5,357 bases of DNA from Candidatus Brocadiaceae bacterium (GTDB lineage: Bacteria > Planctomycetota > Brocadiia > SM23-32): the NCBI GenBank assembly GCA_003551785.1, contig PUNP01000772.1, forward strand, positions 1 to 5,357. The letters are read 5' to 3'. A model generated the notes under the pieces. That model had not been told where the DNA came from. It saw only the letters and a list, made by a program, of their open reading frames with translations, and ran no database searches. Below are positions 1 through 5,039 of the stretch, piece after piece. The translations under genes were made by a program, and so were the position numbers. Every line of letters begins with the position of its first letter. Positions within the stretch are counted from its first letter, which is position 1.

Positions 1-2
1 TG

Positions 3-149
3 CCACCGGAATCCACTCCCGGCGAAGAAGACCCCCCAGCCGAAATGGAACTGCCTATGGAAGTCCCGGAAACTGACGATGAAGAGCCTATGGAAATACC
101 TGTAGAAATTCCGGAGGATACACCGGAAGAAACACCGGAAGAAAATTGA
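3..149 (+). CDS. C-terminal end of an unidentified protein with an acidic Pro/Glu-rich tail (5' truncated)
   Basis: An open frame enters from the left edge and runs 48 codons to a TGA at 147-149. The visible part is nearly all Pro, Glu, Asp, Met and Thr, with repeated short units such as MELP, MEVPE, MEIP, VEIPE and TPEE, and no hydrophobic core. It is therefore probably a disordered acidic tail, not a folded domain. The frame is supported by being open across the window edge, by its strongly biased composition and by its stop lying 25 bp before the next start. The body of the protein is outside the window, so the family cannot be named. In many bacteria proS follows genes such as rseP or ispG, which makes those candidates by context only. 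Moderately confident that it is coding; function unknown. Confidence 0.65.
   Translation, partial: PPESTPGEEDPPAEMELPMEVPETDDEEPMEIPVEIPEDTPEETPEEN
120..143 (+). repeat. Perfect 12-bp tandem duplication encoding TPEE-TPEE
   Basis: The unit ACACCGGAAGAA occurs twice back to back (120-131 and 132-143), in frame with the Pro/Glu-rich tail, and gives Thr-Pro-Glu-Glu twice just before the final Asn and stop. This is a short in-frame tandem repeat of the kind that changes length by slippage in disordered tails. Confidence 0.85.
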
Positions 150-162
150 TCAACCAAAATCA

Positions 163-167
163 AAGGA
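163..167 (+). promoter_or_regulatory. Ribosome binding site of proS
   Basis: AAGGA lies 7 nt before the ATG at 175 within an A-rich stretch. It supports this start, and the protein's family-typical N-terminus begins immediately there. The 25-bp gap to the preceding stop leaves little room for a separate promoter. Confidence 0.6.
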
Positions 168-174
168 AAAAAAC

Positions 175-1878
175 ATGAGATGGAGCCGAACCTTAATACC
201 TACTTTAAAAGAAGTACCGGCAGAGGCTGAAGCAAAAAGCCACATCTTGATGCTCAGGGCCGGTCTGATACGAAAACTCGGAAGCGGTGCATATTCTTAT
301 CTGCCCGCCGGATTTCGGATAATCAACAAAATTACTTCTATCGTCAGGGAAGAAATGGACAAGGCCGGGGCCGCAGAAATCCTTATGCCCGCTATATGGC
401 CCGAAGAACTTCTGAAAGGTAGCGGACGCCTCGATGTATTCGGAGATGATCTGATACGTTTCACTGACAGACATGGCCGCAAGGGGATTTTAGCACCCAC
501 GCATGAAGAACTCGTCACGTGCCTCGTCCGGGATAATATCACCAGCTACCGCCAACTGCCTGTTACTTTATATCAAATCCAAACAAAATTCAGGGATGAA
601 GTCCGGCCCAGGTTTGGCGTACTGCGAACTCGCGAGTTTATCATGAAGGATGCCTACAGTTTCGATATCAGCCAGGCGGGTATGCAAAAAAGCTATCAGG
701 CAATGTATGACGCTTATTGCCGCATTTTTGAACGGTGCGGACTCGAATACGAGATTGTCGAGGCCGATTCAGGCGCTATGGGGGGAGCACGCTCGCAGGA
801 ATTTATGGTGCAAAGCGAAATCGGAGATGATAAGTATGTCAAATGCTCTGCATGCGGATACGCTGCAAATATTGAAAAAGCGCATATCGGGAACGACACG
901 GAGAATCATGATCAAGAAGGTAACTGCGATGTGCAAGAGGTACATACACCTAACATGCGCACTATTGAAGAAGTAAGCAGCTACCTCGATGCAGAGCCAC
1001 GGCGCATGATAAAGACACTCTTATATAAGGCTGACGAATGCCCCGTCGCCGTACTGGTTCGCGGAGATCATGAGTTAAATGAAACAAAGCTGACCAATCT
1101 TCTTGGATGCACCACACTTACCCCTGCCGAGCCGGAATTAATCAGAAAAATCACAAAAGCTCCCGTAGGATTCGCCGGTCCCGTCGGATTAAAAAATATT
1201 GATATAGTATCCGATCATGCAGTGCTGGATATTCACAACGGTATAACCGGTGCTAATAAGGAAGATACTCACCTGACAGGGGTGACCCCTGGAACCGATT
1301 TCTTCCTCCATAAAACGGGGGATATCAGGCTCGCACAAGACGGCGACATTTGTTCTGAGTGCCAAAGTGTAATGCGAATGCATCACGGTATAGAAATCGG
1401 GCATGTCTTCCAGCTCGGCACAAAATACAGTAAAGCACTCAGCGCATCGTTTCTCGATGCAAACGGAGAAGAGCAGGATTATATCATGGGCTGCTACGGG
1501 ATCGGAATAAACAGAATTGCCGCAGCCGCCGTGGAAACCTTTGCCGATAAAAAGGGACTGGTTTGGCCCGCCGGAATAGCCCCTTATAAAGTGGCTGTAC
1601 TATGTTTGAATACCGACAATGAAGACTTATTGAAAGCCGCTGAGAACGCTTATGAAACGCTCCAAAATGCTGGCATAGACACAATACTCGATGACAGGGA
1701 CGAAAGGCCGGGGTCAAAGTTTAAAGATGCCGACTTGGTAGGATTCCCTGTTAAAGTTGTTGTGGGGCGCGGCTTCGAAAAGAAAGGCTTGTTGGAAATT
1801 CAAAACCGAAGAAACGGGGAGAGTATGGACATACCTGTTGAAAAGCTTATAGACTCAGTAAATAATATTTTGGCTTAA
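175..1878 (+). CDS. proS: Prolyl-tRNA synthetase, bacterial type with editing (INS) domain
   Basis: Cytoplasmic class II aminoacyl-tRNA synthetase that charges tRNA-Pro with proline using ATP. At 567 aa it matches the bacterial-type enzyme (E. coli about 572 aa). The start is family-typical, with 'PTLKE' at 9-13, 'LMLRAG' at 25-30 and 'GAYSYLP' at 38-44. The substrate loop 'LAPTHEE' is at 106-112. Motif 2, 'FRDEVRPRFGVLRTREF', is at 139-155. Motif 3, 'MGCYGIGINRI', is at 438-448 and carries the class II arginine. Between motifs 2 and 3, roughly 225-400, is the INS domain that hydrolyses mischarged Ala-tRNA-Pro; K280 in 'RRMIKTLLYK' aligns with the lysine important for editing in E. coli. CxxC pairs at 224-227 and 393-396 flank this insertion and look like a zinc-ribbon-like knuckle seen in many bacterial ProRS. 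The anticodon-binding domain runs from about 467 to the end ('DDRDERPGSKFKDADL' at 506-521). All key motifs are intact, and it appears to be read with the downstream genes. Confidence 0.97.
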   Translation: MRWSRTLIPTLKEVPAEAEAKSHILMLRAGLIRKLGSGAYSYLPAGFRIINKITSIVREEMDKAGAAEILMPAIWPEELLKGSGRLDVFGDDLIRFTDRHGRKGILAPTHEELVTCLVRDNITSYRQLPVTLYQIQTKFRDEVRPRFGVLRTREFIMKDAYSFDISQAGMQKSYQAMYDAYCRIFERCGLEYEIVEADSGAMGGARSQEFMVQSEIGDDKYVKCSACGYAANIEKAHIGNDTENHDQEGNCDVQEVHTPNMRTIEEVSSYLDAEPRRMIKTLLYKADECPVAVLVRGDHELNETKLTNLLGCTTLTPAEPELIRKITKAPVGFAGPVGLKNIDIVSDHAVLDIHNGITGANKEDTHLTGVTPGTDFFLHKTGDIRLAQDGDICSECQSVMRMHHGIEIGHVFQLGTKYSKALSASFLDANGEEQDYIMGCYGIGINRIAAAAVETFADKKGLVWPAGIAPYKVAVLCLNTDNEDLLKAAENAYETLQNAGIDTILDDRDERPGSKFKDADLVGFPVKVVVGRGFEKKGLLEIQNRRNGESMDIPVEKLIDSVNNILA

Positions 1879-1907
1879 TTGTAGTTTTTTTCTGGTGAAC
1901 TGACGCC

Positions 1908-2435
1908 ATGGCGGTAATTACAGAACCGACACCGGTCAAGTTGATATGCCCTGCACTTGCAAAAAACGACCAGGGGTTTAAACTTGCCGAAATCGCTTTG
2001 CAAGACAAACTCGGCATAATCGACCTAACCAGCCGAACATGGGATTTTAACTTCACCGATTACTACAAACGTGAAATGGGAAAGGGATTGAAAAGGCGTA
2101 TCTACAGCTTCCGAAAACTCATTAATCCGGGAGAATTAGCCGAGATAAAGAATTGGACGAATGATATAGAAGTTCAACTGGCCGGAAAAAACTCCCGGCG
2201 GTCGGTGAATCTTGACCCGGGCTATATTGCGCATAGTAAATTAGTGCTGGCTTCAACGAAAAATTATTCACATAGGATATACCTTGATAAAGGCATTTAT
2301 GCTGAAATCACGCTGGAATGGCATAAGAACGACTTCCAGCCCATGAAATTGACTTATCCTGATTATAGAACAAGAATTTATCGAGATTTTTTTGCTTTGG
2401 TCAGGTCGGTCTATGACCAACAACTTAACATTTAA
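1908..2435 (+). CDS. DUF4416 family protein, function unknown
   Basis: A 175-aa soluble protein without a signal peptide or membrane segment. I recognise it as DUF4416 from its conserved blocks: 'PVKLICPAL' near the N-terminus (9-17), 'FNFTDYYKREMG' (47-58) followed by 'LKRRIYSF', 'VNLDPGYI' (100-107), 'SKLVLASTKNYSHRIYLDKG' (110-129) and 'LTYPDYRT' (148-155). The many invariant Asp, Tyr, His and Arg residues suggest a binding or catalytic pocket, but no biochemical role is established that I know of. It begins 30 bp after the proS stop, with GGTGA 9 nt before the ATG as a modest ribosome binding site. Its stop is merged with the ribosome binding site of ndk, so it is probably cotranscribed with both. 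Length and termini agree with the family, so it looks complete. Highly confident in the family; no function is assigned. Confidence 0.9.
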   Translation: MAVITEPTPVKLICPALAKNDQGFKLAEIALQDKLGIIDLTSRTWDFNFTDYYKREMGKGLKRRIYSFRKLINPGELAEIKNWTNDIEVQLAGKNSRRSVNLDPGYIAHSKLVLASTKNYSHRIYLDKGIYAEITLEWHKNDFQPMKLTYPDYRTRIYRDFFALVRSVYDQQLNI

Positions 2436-2440
2436 GGAGA
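2433..2440 (+). promoter_or_regulatory. Ribosome binding site of ndk, overlapping the DUF4416 stop codon
   Basis: TAAGGAGA contains both the DUF4416 stop (TAA, 2433-2435) and a strong Shine-Dalgarno core (AAGGAGA). It lies about 10 nt before the ndk ATG. A ribosome terminating on the upstream gene sits directly on the next initiation site, which suggests translational coupling. Confidence 0.75.
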
Positions 2441-2450
2441 TTGCACTCAC

Positions 2451-2921
2451 ATGGAACGCACTTTAGTTTTTTTGAAACCCGATGCATTGAAACGACGTAT
2501 TGCGGGAGAAATCCTTTCGCGATTTGAACGAAAAGGTTTTTTTATACTCGCCCTGAAACTTGTCAAAATATCCGAAACCTTTGCCAGAAAGCACTATGCG
2601 GCCCATGTGGATAAAGATTTTTATGAACCGCTGATTGATTATATTACATCTGGTCCATCTATAGTGATGGTTTTGCAAGGGAAAAATGCCGTGAAAGTTG
2701 TGCGCGATATGCTGGGGGAAACATTCGGCGGTGACAGTCCGCCCGGGACTATAAGAGGCGATTTCGCACTCAGTAACAGGTATAATTTAGTCCATGCCAG
2801 TGACAGCACCGATGCCGCAGAAGGTGAGATTGAACGTTTTTTCGATTCCCGGGAACTGATTGCATATAACAAGGAAGACATAGAAGTAATCTATGATGTT
2901 ACAGATGATGAAATAGTTTAA
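2451..2921 (+). CDS. ndk: Nucleoside diphosphate kinase
   Basis: Cytoplasmic enzyme that transfers the gamma phosphate of ATP to other (deoxy)nucleoside diphosphates through a phosphohistidine intermediate, balancing the NTP and dNTP pools. The catalytic signature 'NLVHASDS' is at 112-119 with H115 as the phosphorylated residue, matching the family pattern N-x2-H-[GA]-S-D. The other nucleotide-site residues are present: K9 in 'KPDA', Y49 in 'HYA', R85 in 'VVRDMLGET', R102 in 'PGTIRGDFA' and N112. 'SGPSIVMVLQG' at 67-77 is the usual core strand. At 156 aa it is somewhat longer than typical bacterial enzymes (about 135-145 aa), the excess being an acidic C-terminal tail after about residue 141. 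It is coupled to its neighbours on both sides. It may supply UTP or CTP for envelope sugar chemistry (compare galE downstream), but that link is inference. Confidence 0.96.
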   Translation: MERTLVFLKPDALKRRIAGEILSRFERKGFFILALKLVKISETFARKHYAAHVDKDFYEPLIDYITSGPSIVMVLQGKNAVKVVRDMLGETFGGDSPPGTIRGDFALSNRYNLVHASDSTDAAEGEIERFFDSRELIAYNKEDIEVIYDVTDDEIV

Positions 2922-2926
2922 GGAGG
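2919..2926 (+). promoter_or_regulatory. Strong ribosome binding site of the lipoprotein gene, overlapping the ndk stop
   Basis: TAAGGAGG combines the ndk stop codon (2919-2921) with a full-length Shine-Dalgarno core, 8 nt before the ATG at 2935. It fixes that start and repeats the stop/ribosome-site fusion seen before ndk. Confidence 0.85.
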
Positions 2927-2934
2927 ATTTCAAT

Positions 2935-3843
2935 ATGGTTAATCGAAGACTTAGCCTAAACGCAATAACCGGCCTTGCCTTTCTAGTAACGGCCATCTTT
3001 CTCTCGCAGACAGGCTGTCAAACGGGGACACCAACGGAAATAATGGTAGGACCTGACCGGTCCCAACCCGAACAAATAGACGTGCATATGCTGAAACGCC
3101 GGGTTTTAAATAACAGCACAAAACTGAAGTCTTTGCGAGCTGACGTTGAGATGGCGATGGTCAGCCCGCTGCTGCGCCAACCGCCCCAACTCAGTCTTTC
3201 CGGCAGACTGGCCGTAAAGAAGTTTACCGATGGAAGAGAAAACAAGGCCGCCGTCAGAATCCACCTTTCCCATCGTAATGGTGATATAACCTTTATCGGA
3301 AACGGAGAATATTATCAGGTCGATATGCCTTTGCTCAATATGTCTTATGAAGGACATTATGATGATGTCCTGGAACCACGTGAAAATCGAATTCATTTCA
3401 CCCCCGCAGAAATCGCCAATGTTTTCAATTTAGAAGGGCTGCTGCTGCACCGTCCTCAAACGCTTAAAGCCTACCCGGCTCATTGGGCACATTCAGCTAT
3501 AGGCGAAGACAGGCCCCCGGAGTTCCCGCCTCAATGGGTACTGGATACTATAAAGATCGAGGATGGTGATGACCCTTTCCCCTGGATTCACAATAGTATT
3601 GTTATAGACAGCAGGAACGAAAATTTAATGCGAATAGATACTTTTCGTCCCCAGGGGACTCTCTTGACCAGAACGTGGCTGCTGGATGAACGAGTGATAC
3701 GAACACCGGATCGGGAAACTGTACGCATTCCTTCAGAAATAATGATATGGTACCCCCCGCCCCTTGAAGGCACCGTTATCCGCTTGAGACTTTCCAATTT
3801 CACTATAAATGAAGAACTGGATGAAGCTTTATTTGATTTTTAA
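2935..3843 (+). CDS. Predicted lipoprotein, LolA/LolB-like fold suspected
   Basis: A 302-aa protein with a lipoprotein-type signal: R4-R5, a hydrophobic stretch at about 10-23, then S24-Q25-T26-G27-C28. C28 is the likely lipidated cysteine, although Q25 at position -3, where Leu is usual, is atypical. The mature part starts with a polar linker (about 29-50), then a helix ('LKSLRADVEM', 64-73) leading into alternating beta-rich sequence ('LSLSGRLAVKKF' 86-97, 'AAVRIHLSHRNGDITFIGNG' 105-124, 'YYQVDMPLL' 126-134). It ends in 'VIRLRLSNFTINEELDEALF' (281-300). A starting helix, open beta-sheet and terminal 'N..ld...F.f' strand resemble LolA/LolB and DUF4292-type proteins that handle lipids or lipoproteins at the envelope. 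This is judged by eye and not by a profile match. A Pro/aromatic-rich middle (191-217) may be a loop or lid. Tight spacing to ndk and galE places it in the operon. Function not assigned. Confidence 0.8.
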   Translation: MVNRRLSLNAITGLAFLVTAIFLSQTGCQTGTPTEIMVGPDRSQPEQIDVHMLKRRVLNNSTKLKSLRADVEMAMVSPLLRQPPQLSLSGRLAVKKFTDGRENKAAVRIHLSHRNGDITFIGNGEYYQVDMPLLNMSYEGHYDDVLEPRENRIHFTPAEIANVFNLEGLLLHRPQTLKAYPAHWAHSAIGEDRPPEFPPQWVLDTIKIEDGDDPFPWIHNSIVIDSRNENLMRIDTFRPQGTLLTRTWLLDERVIRTPDRETVRIPSEIMIWYPPPLEGTVIRLRLSNFTINEELDEALFDF

Positions 3844-3849
3844 ACTGCC

Positions 3850-3854
3850 GGGAG
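3850..3854 (+). promoter_or_regulatory. Ribosome binding site of galE
   Basis: GGGAG lies 6 nt before the galE ATG at 3861, in the 17-bp gap after the lipoprotein stop. It supports the chosen start and continued reading of the operon. Confidence 0.65.
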
Positions 3855-3860
3855 TAAAAA

Positions 3861-4844
3861 ATGAAAGTAGCGGTCTGTGGAGGCGCCGGCTATATCGGCT
3901 CACATACAATACGGGAACTTATAAATAACCAACATGATATCGTTATTATTGATAACTTGTCTGAGGGACATAAGCAGGCAATCAAAGGGCTGAAACTGGA
4001 AGAGGCTGATATTGGAAATACACCGGTTATCAAATCTATCTTCCACCAATACGATATAGACGCCGTCATGCACTTTGCCGCCAGTATAAATGTTGGCGAA
4101 TCTGCCCGTAATCCTGCAAAATATTATCAGAACAATGTTACATCCACTCTGAATTTACTTGATGCTATGCGGGAGTGTGAGATCGATAGATTTGTTTTCA
4201 GCAGCTCCTGCGCCATATATGGTATCCCGCAAACTGTGCCTATCGATGAAAGCTTCCCTCATAAGCCAATCAGCCCCTATGGGAAGACCAAAGCGATGGT
4301 GGAAGCTATACTGGAAGATTATGCCGCCGCCTACGGGCTCCGATATGCTTCGCTCAGATATTTTAATGCCTCCGGCGCTATGCCAGACGGCTCTTTAGGG
4401 GAAGACCATCAACCGGAAACGCATCTTATTCCGCTTGTTATACAGGCCGCACTGGGACAACGGGATTCTATCACTATTTTCGGTAACAATTACCCGACAC
4501 CGGACGGCACATGTATCAGAGATTATATCCACGTCTTAGACCTTGCCTCCGCACACGTAAAAGCCCTGGAAAAACTCGAAAAACACTCACCCCTGATCTT
4601 TAACCTTGGGATAGGCAGCGGACACTCTGTCAAGGAAGTTATTGATACGGTGAAAAGAGTCAGCAAAAAAGATATCCGGATTGAAATGGGCGAAAGGCGC
4701 CCCGGTGACCCCCCCTCACTCGTCAACAATCCGCAAAAAGTCAACAGGGAATTGGACTGGCAACCCCGGTATAAAAGCCTTGAAAAGATAGTTGAAACCG
4801 CTTGGAAATGGCATAAAAACCATCAGGACGGTTTCGAATTTTGA
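3861..4844 (+). CDS. galE: UDP-glucose 4-epimerase, extended SDR family
   Basis: NAD-dependent cytoplasmic enzyme interconverting UDP-glucose and UDP-galactose, and in some homologues the N-acetylated forms, to feed surface-polysaccharide synthesis or galactose use. At 327 aa it is near the usual 330-340. The Rossmann fingerprint 'GGAGYIGS' is at 7-14 with acidic D31 ending the second strand ('VIIDN'). The strand 'FVFSSSCAIYG' (111-121) carries S116, aligned to catalytic Ser124 of E. coli GalE, and the YxxxK pair is Y140/K144. 'RYFNASGA' (166-173) contains the substrate-contacting Asn169, and 'TCIRDYIHVLDLA' (217-229) is typical of the family. 'RRPGDPPSLV' (279-288) places L287 where E. coli has Tyr299, the position affecting acceptance of N-acetyl substrates, so specificity cannot be assumed to be only Glc/Gal. 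Related 4-epimerases acting on uronic acids or pentoses are less likely given the overall E. coli-like motifs. Confidence 0.92.
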   Translation: MKVAVCGGAGYIGSHTIRELINNQHDIVIIDNLSEGHKQAIKGLKLEEADIGNTPVIKSIFHQYDIDAVMHFAASINVGESARNPAKYYQNNVTSTLNLLDAMRECEIDRFVFSSSCAIYGIPQTVPIDESFPHKPISPYGKTKAMVEAILEDYAAAYGLRYASLRYFNASGAMPDGSLGEDHQPETHLIPLVIQAALGQRDSITIFGNNYPTPDGTCIRDYIHVLDLASAHVKALEKLEKHSPLIFNLGIGSGHSVKEVIDTVKRVSKKDIRIEMGERRPGDPPSLVNNPQKVNRELDWQPRYKSLEKIVETAWKWHKNHQDGFEF

Positions 4845-4887
4845 GTTTTTTCCGTTTATTGTTTGATTAAAAACAGTTTTTCCGTTA
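4844..4887 (+). repeat. Pair of imperfect direct repeats, AGTTTTT(T)CCGTT(T)A, flanking and overlapping the promoter
   Basis: The first copy, AGTTTTTTCCGTTTA, is at 4844-4858 and the second, AGTTTTTCCGTTA, at 4875-4887, a start-to-start distance of 31 bp (about three helical turns). They differ only by the lengths of T runs. The second lies within the spacer and the first bases of the -10 box of the predicted promoter, where a regulator could act. It could also be chance similarity in T-rich DNA. Confidence 0.45.
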
Positions 4888-4891
4888 TAGT
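4863..4891 (+). promoter_or_regulatory. Sigma70-like promoter for the OmpH-like gene
   Basis: The -35 candidate TTGATT (4863-4868, four of six consensus bases) is separated by 17 bp from the -10 candidate TATAGT (4886-4891, five of six). Transcription would start near 4897-4899 and give a leader of about 140 nt before the ATG at 5040. It sits in the only intergenic space in the window, just after galE. Predicted by eye. Confidence 0.55.
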
Positions 4892-4969
4892 ACAATTAAT
4901 AAGGTTATCGTATTCCTGTGGTGACGAGGCAAGCGGTGTTCACTAAATATTTCAGGATATCATGTACAG

Positions 4970-4993
4970 ATAACCGGGCGGTTGTGATTTTTT
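4970..4993 (+). terminator. Small hairpin followed by six T's in the leader: possible weak terminator or attenuator
   Basis: ATAACC (4970-4975) can pair with GGTTGT (4980-4985) around the loop GGGC, giving six pairs including one G-U. After two bases comes TTTTTT (4988-4993). The shape is that of an intrinsic terminator, but the stem is short and not very GC-rich. It lies downstream of the predicted promoter, so it could attenuate the OmpH-like transcript or end read-through from galE. Low to moderate confidence. Confidence 0.35.
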
Positions 4994-4996
4994 GCG

Positions 4997-5033
4997 CTCC
5001 GTCAACAATAGAGTTACATTCTCAATTACGGAG
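4997..5033 (+). promoter_or_regulatory. Leader stem-loop that pairs with the ribosome binding site of the OmpH-like gene
   Basis: CTCCGT (4997-5002) is the exact reverse complement of ACGGAG (5028-5033), which contains the Shine-Dalgarno core GGAGG (5030-5034). The stem can continue inward after a 4-nt bulge (5003-5006): AAT 5007-5009 with ATT 5025-5027, an A-A mismatch, and GAG 5011-5013 with CTC 5021-5023, closing a 7-nt loop (5014-5020). The fold would hide the ribosome binding site, a layout typical of translational switches or RNA thermometers. Pairing is seen directly; a regulatory role is inference. Confidence 0.5.
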
Positions 5034-5035
5034 GA
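5030..5035 (+). promoter_or_regulatory. Ribosome binding site of the OmpH-like gene
   Basis: GGAGGA ends 4 nt before the ATG at 5040 and is a near-perfect Shine-Dalgarno sequence. It fixes the start, after which a clean signal peptide is read. Its first bases lie in the predicted leader stem. Confidence 0.8.
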
Positions 5036-5039
5036 AGTT

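Larger units (their letters stand above)
4845..5039 (+). other. Only sizeable intergenic region: galE to OmpH-like gene
   Basis: This is 195 bp with no plausible coding frame. Its left part is AT-rich and carries two copies of an AGTTTTT(T)CCGTT motif and a sigma70-like promoter. The right part is a presumed leader with two potential stem-loops, one followed by a T-run and the other pairing with the ribosome binding site of the next gene. No strong GC-rich hairpin terminator directly follows galE, so how operon transcription ends is unclear. Confidence 0.7.

Noticed and set aside
205..542. Two overlapping reverse-strand frames inside proS
   Set aside because: They lie fully antisense to strongly conserved proS codons, have no recognisable domain and no ribosome site.
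650..976. 108-codon plus-strand frame inside proS in another phase
   Set aside because: It overlaps the conserved motif 2 to INS region of ProRS and has low-complexity, family-less sequence; a shadow frame.
4817..4834. AAACC...GGTTT inverted repeat at the end of galE as an operon terminator
   Set aside because: The stem has only five pairs with an 8-nt loop, lies inside the galE coding end, and the nearest T-run begins 11 bases later, so it does not have terminator geometry.
4869..4881. AAAAA-CAG-TTTTT inverted repeat as a terminator after galE
   Set aside because: A stem of only A-T pairs with a 3-nt loop would be too unstable; it is better explained by the promoter spacer and the T-rich repeat.
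4863..4896. Alternative -10 box TACAAT (4891-4896) paired with TTGATT
   Set aside because: The spacer would be 22 bp, outside the normal range; TATAGT at 4886-4891 gives 17 bp.
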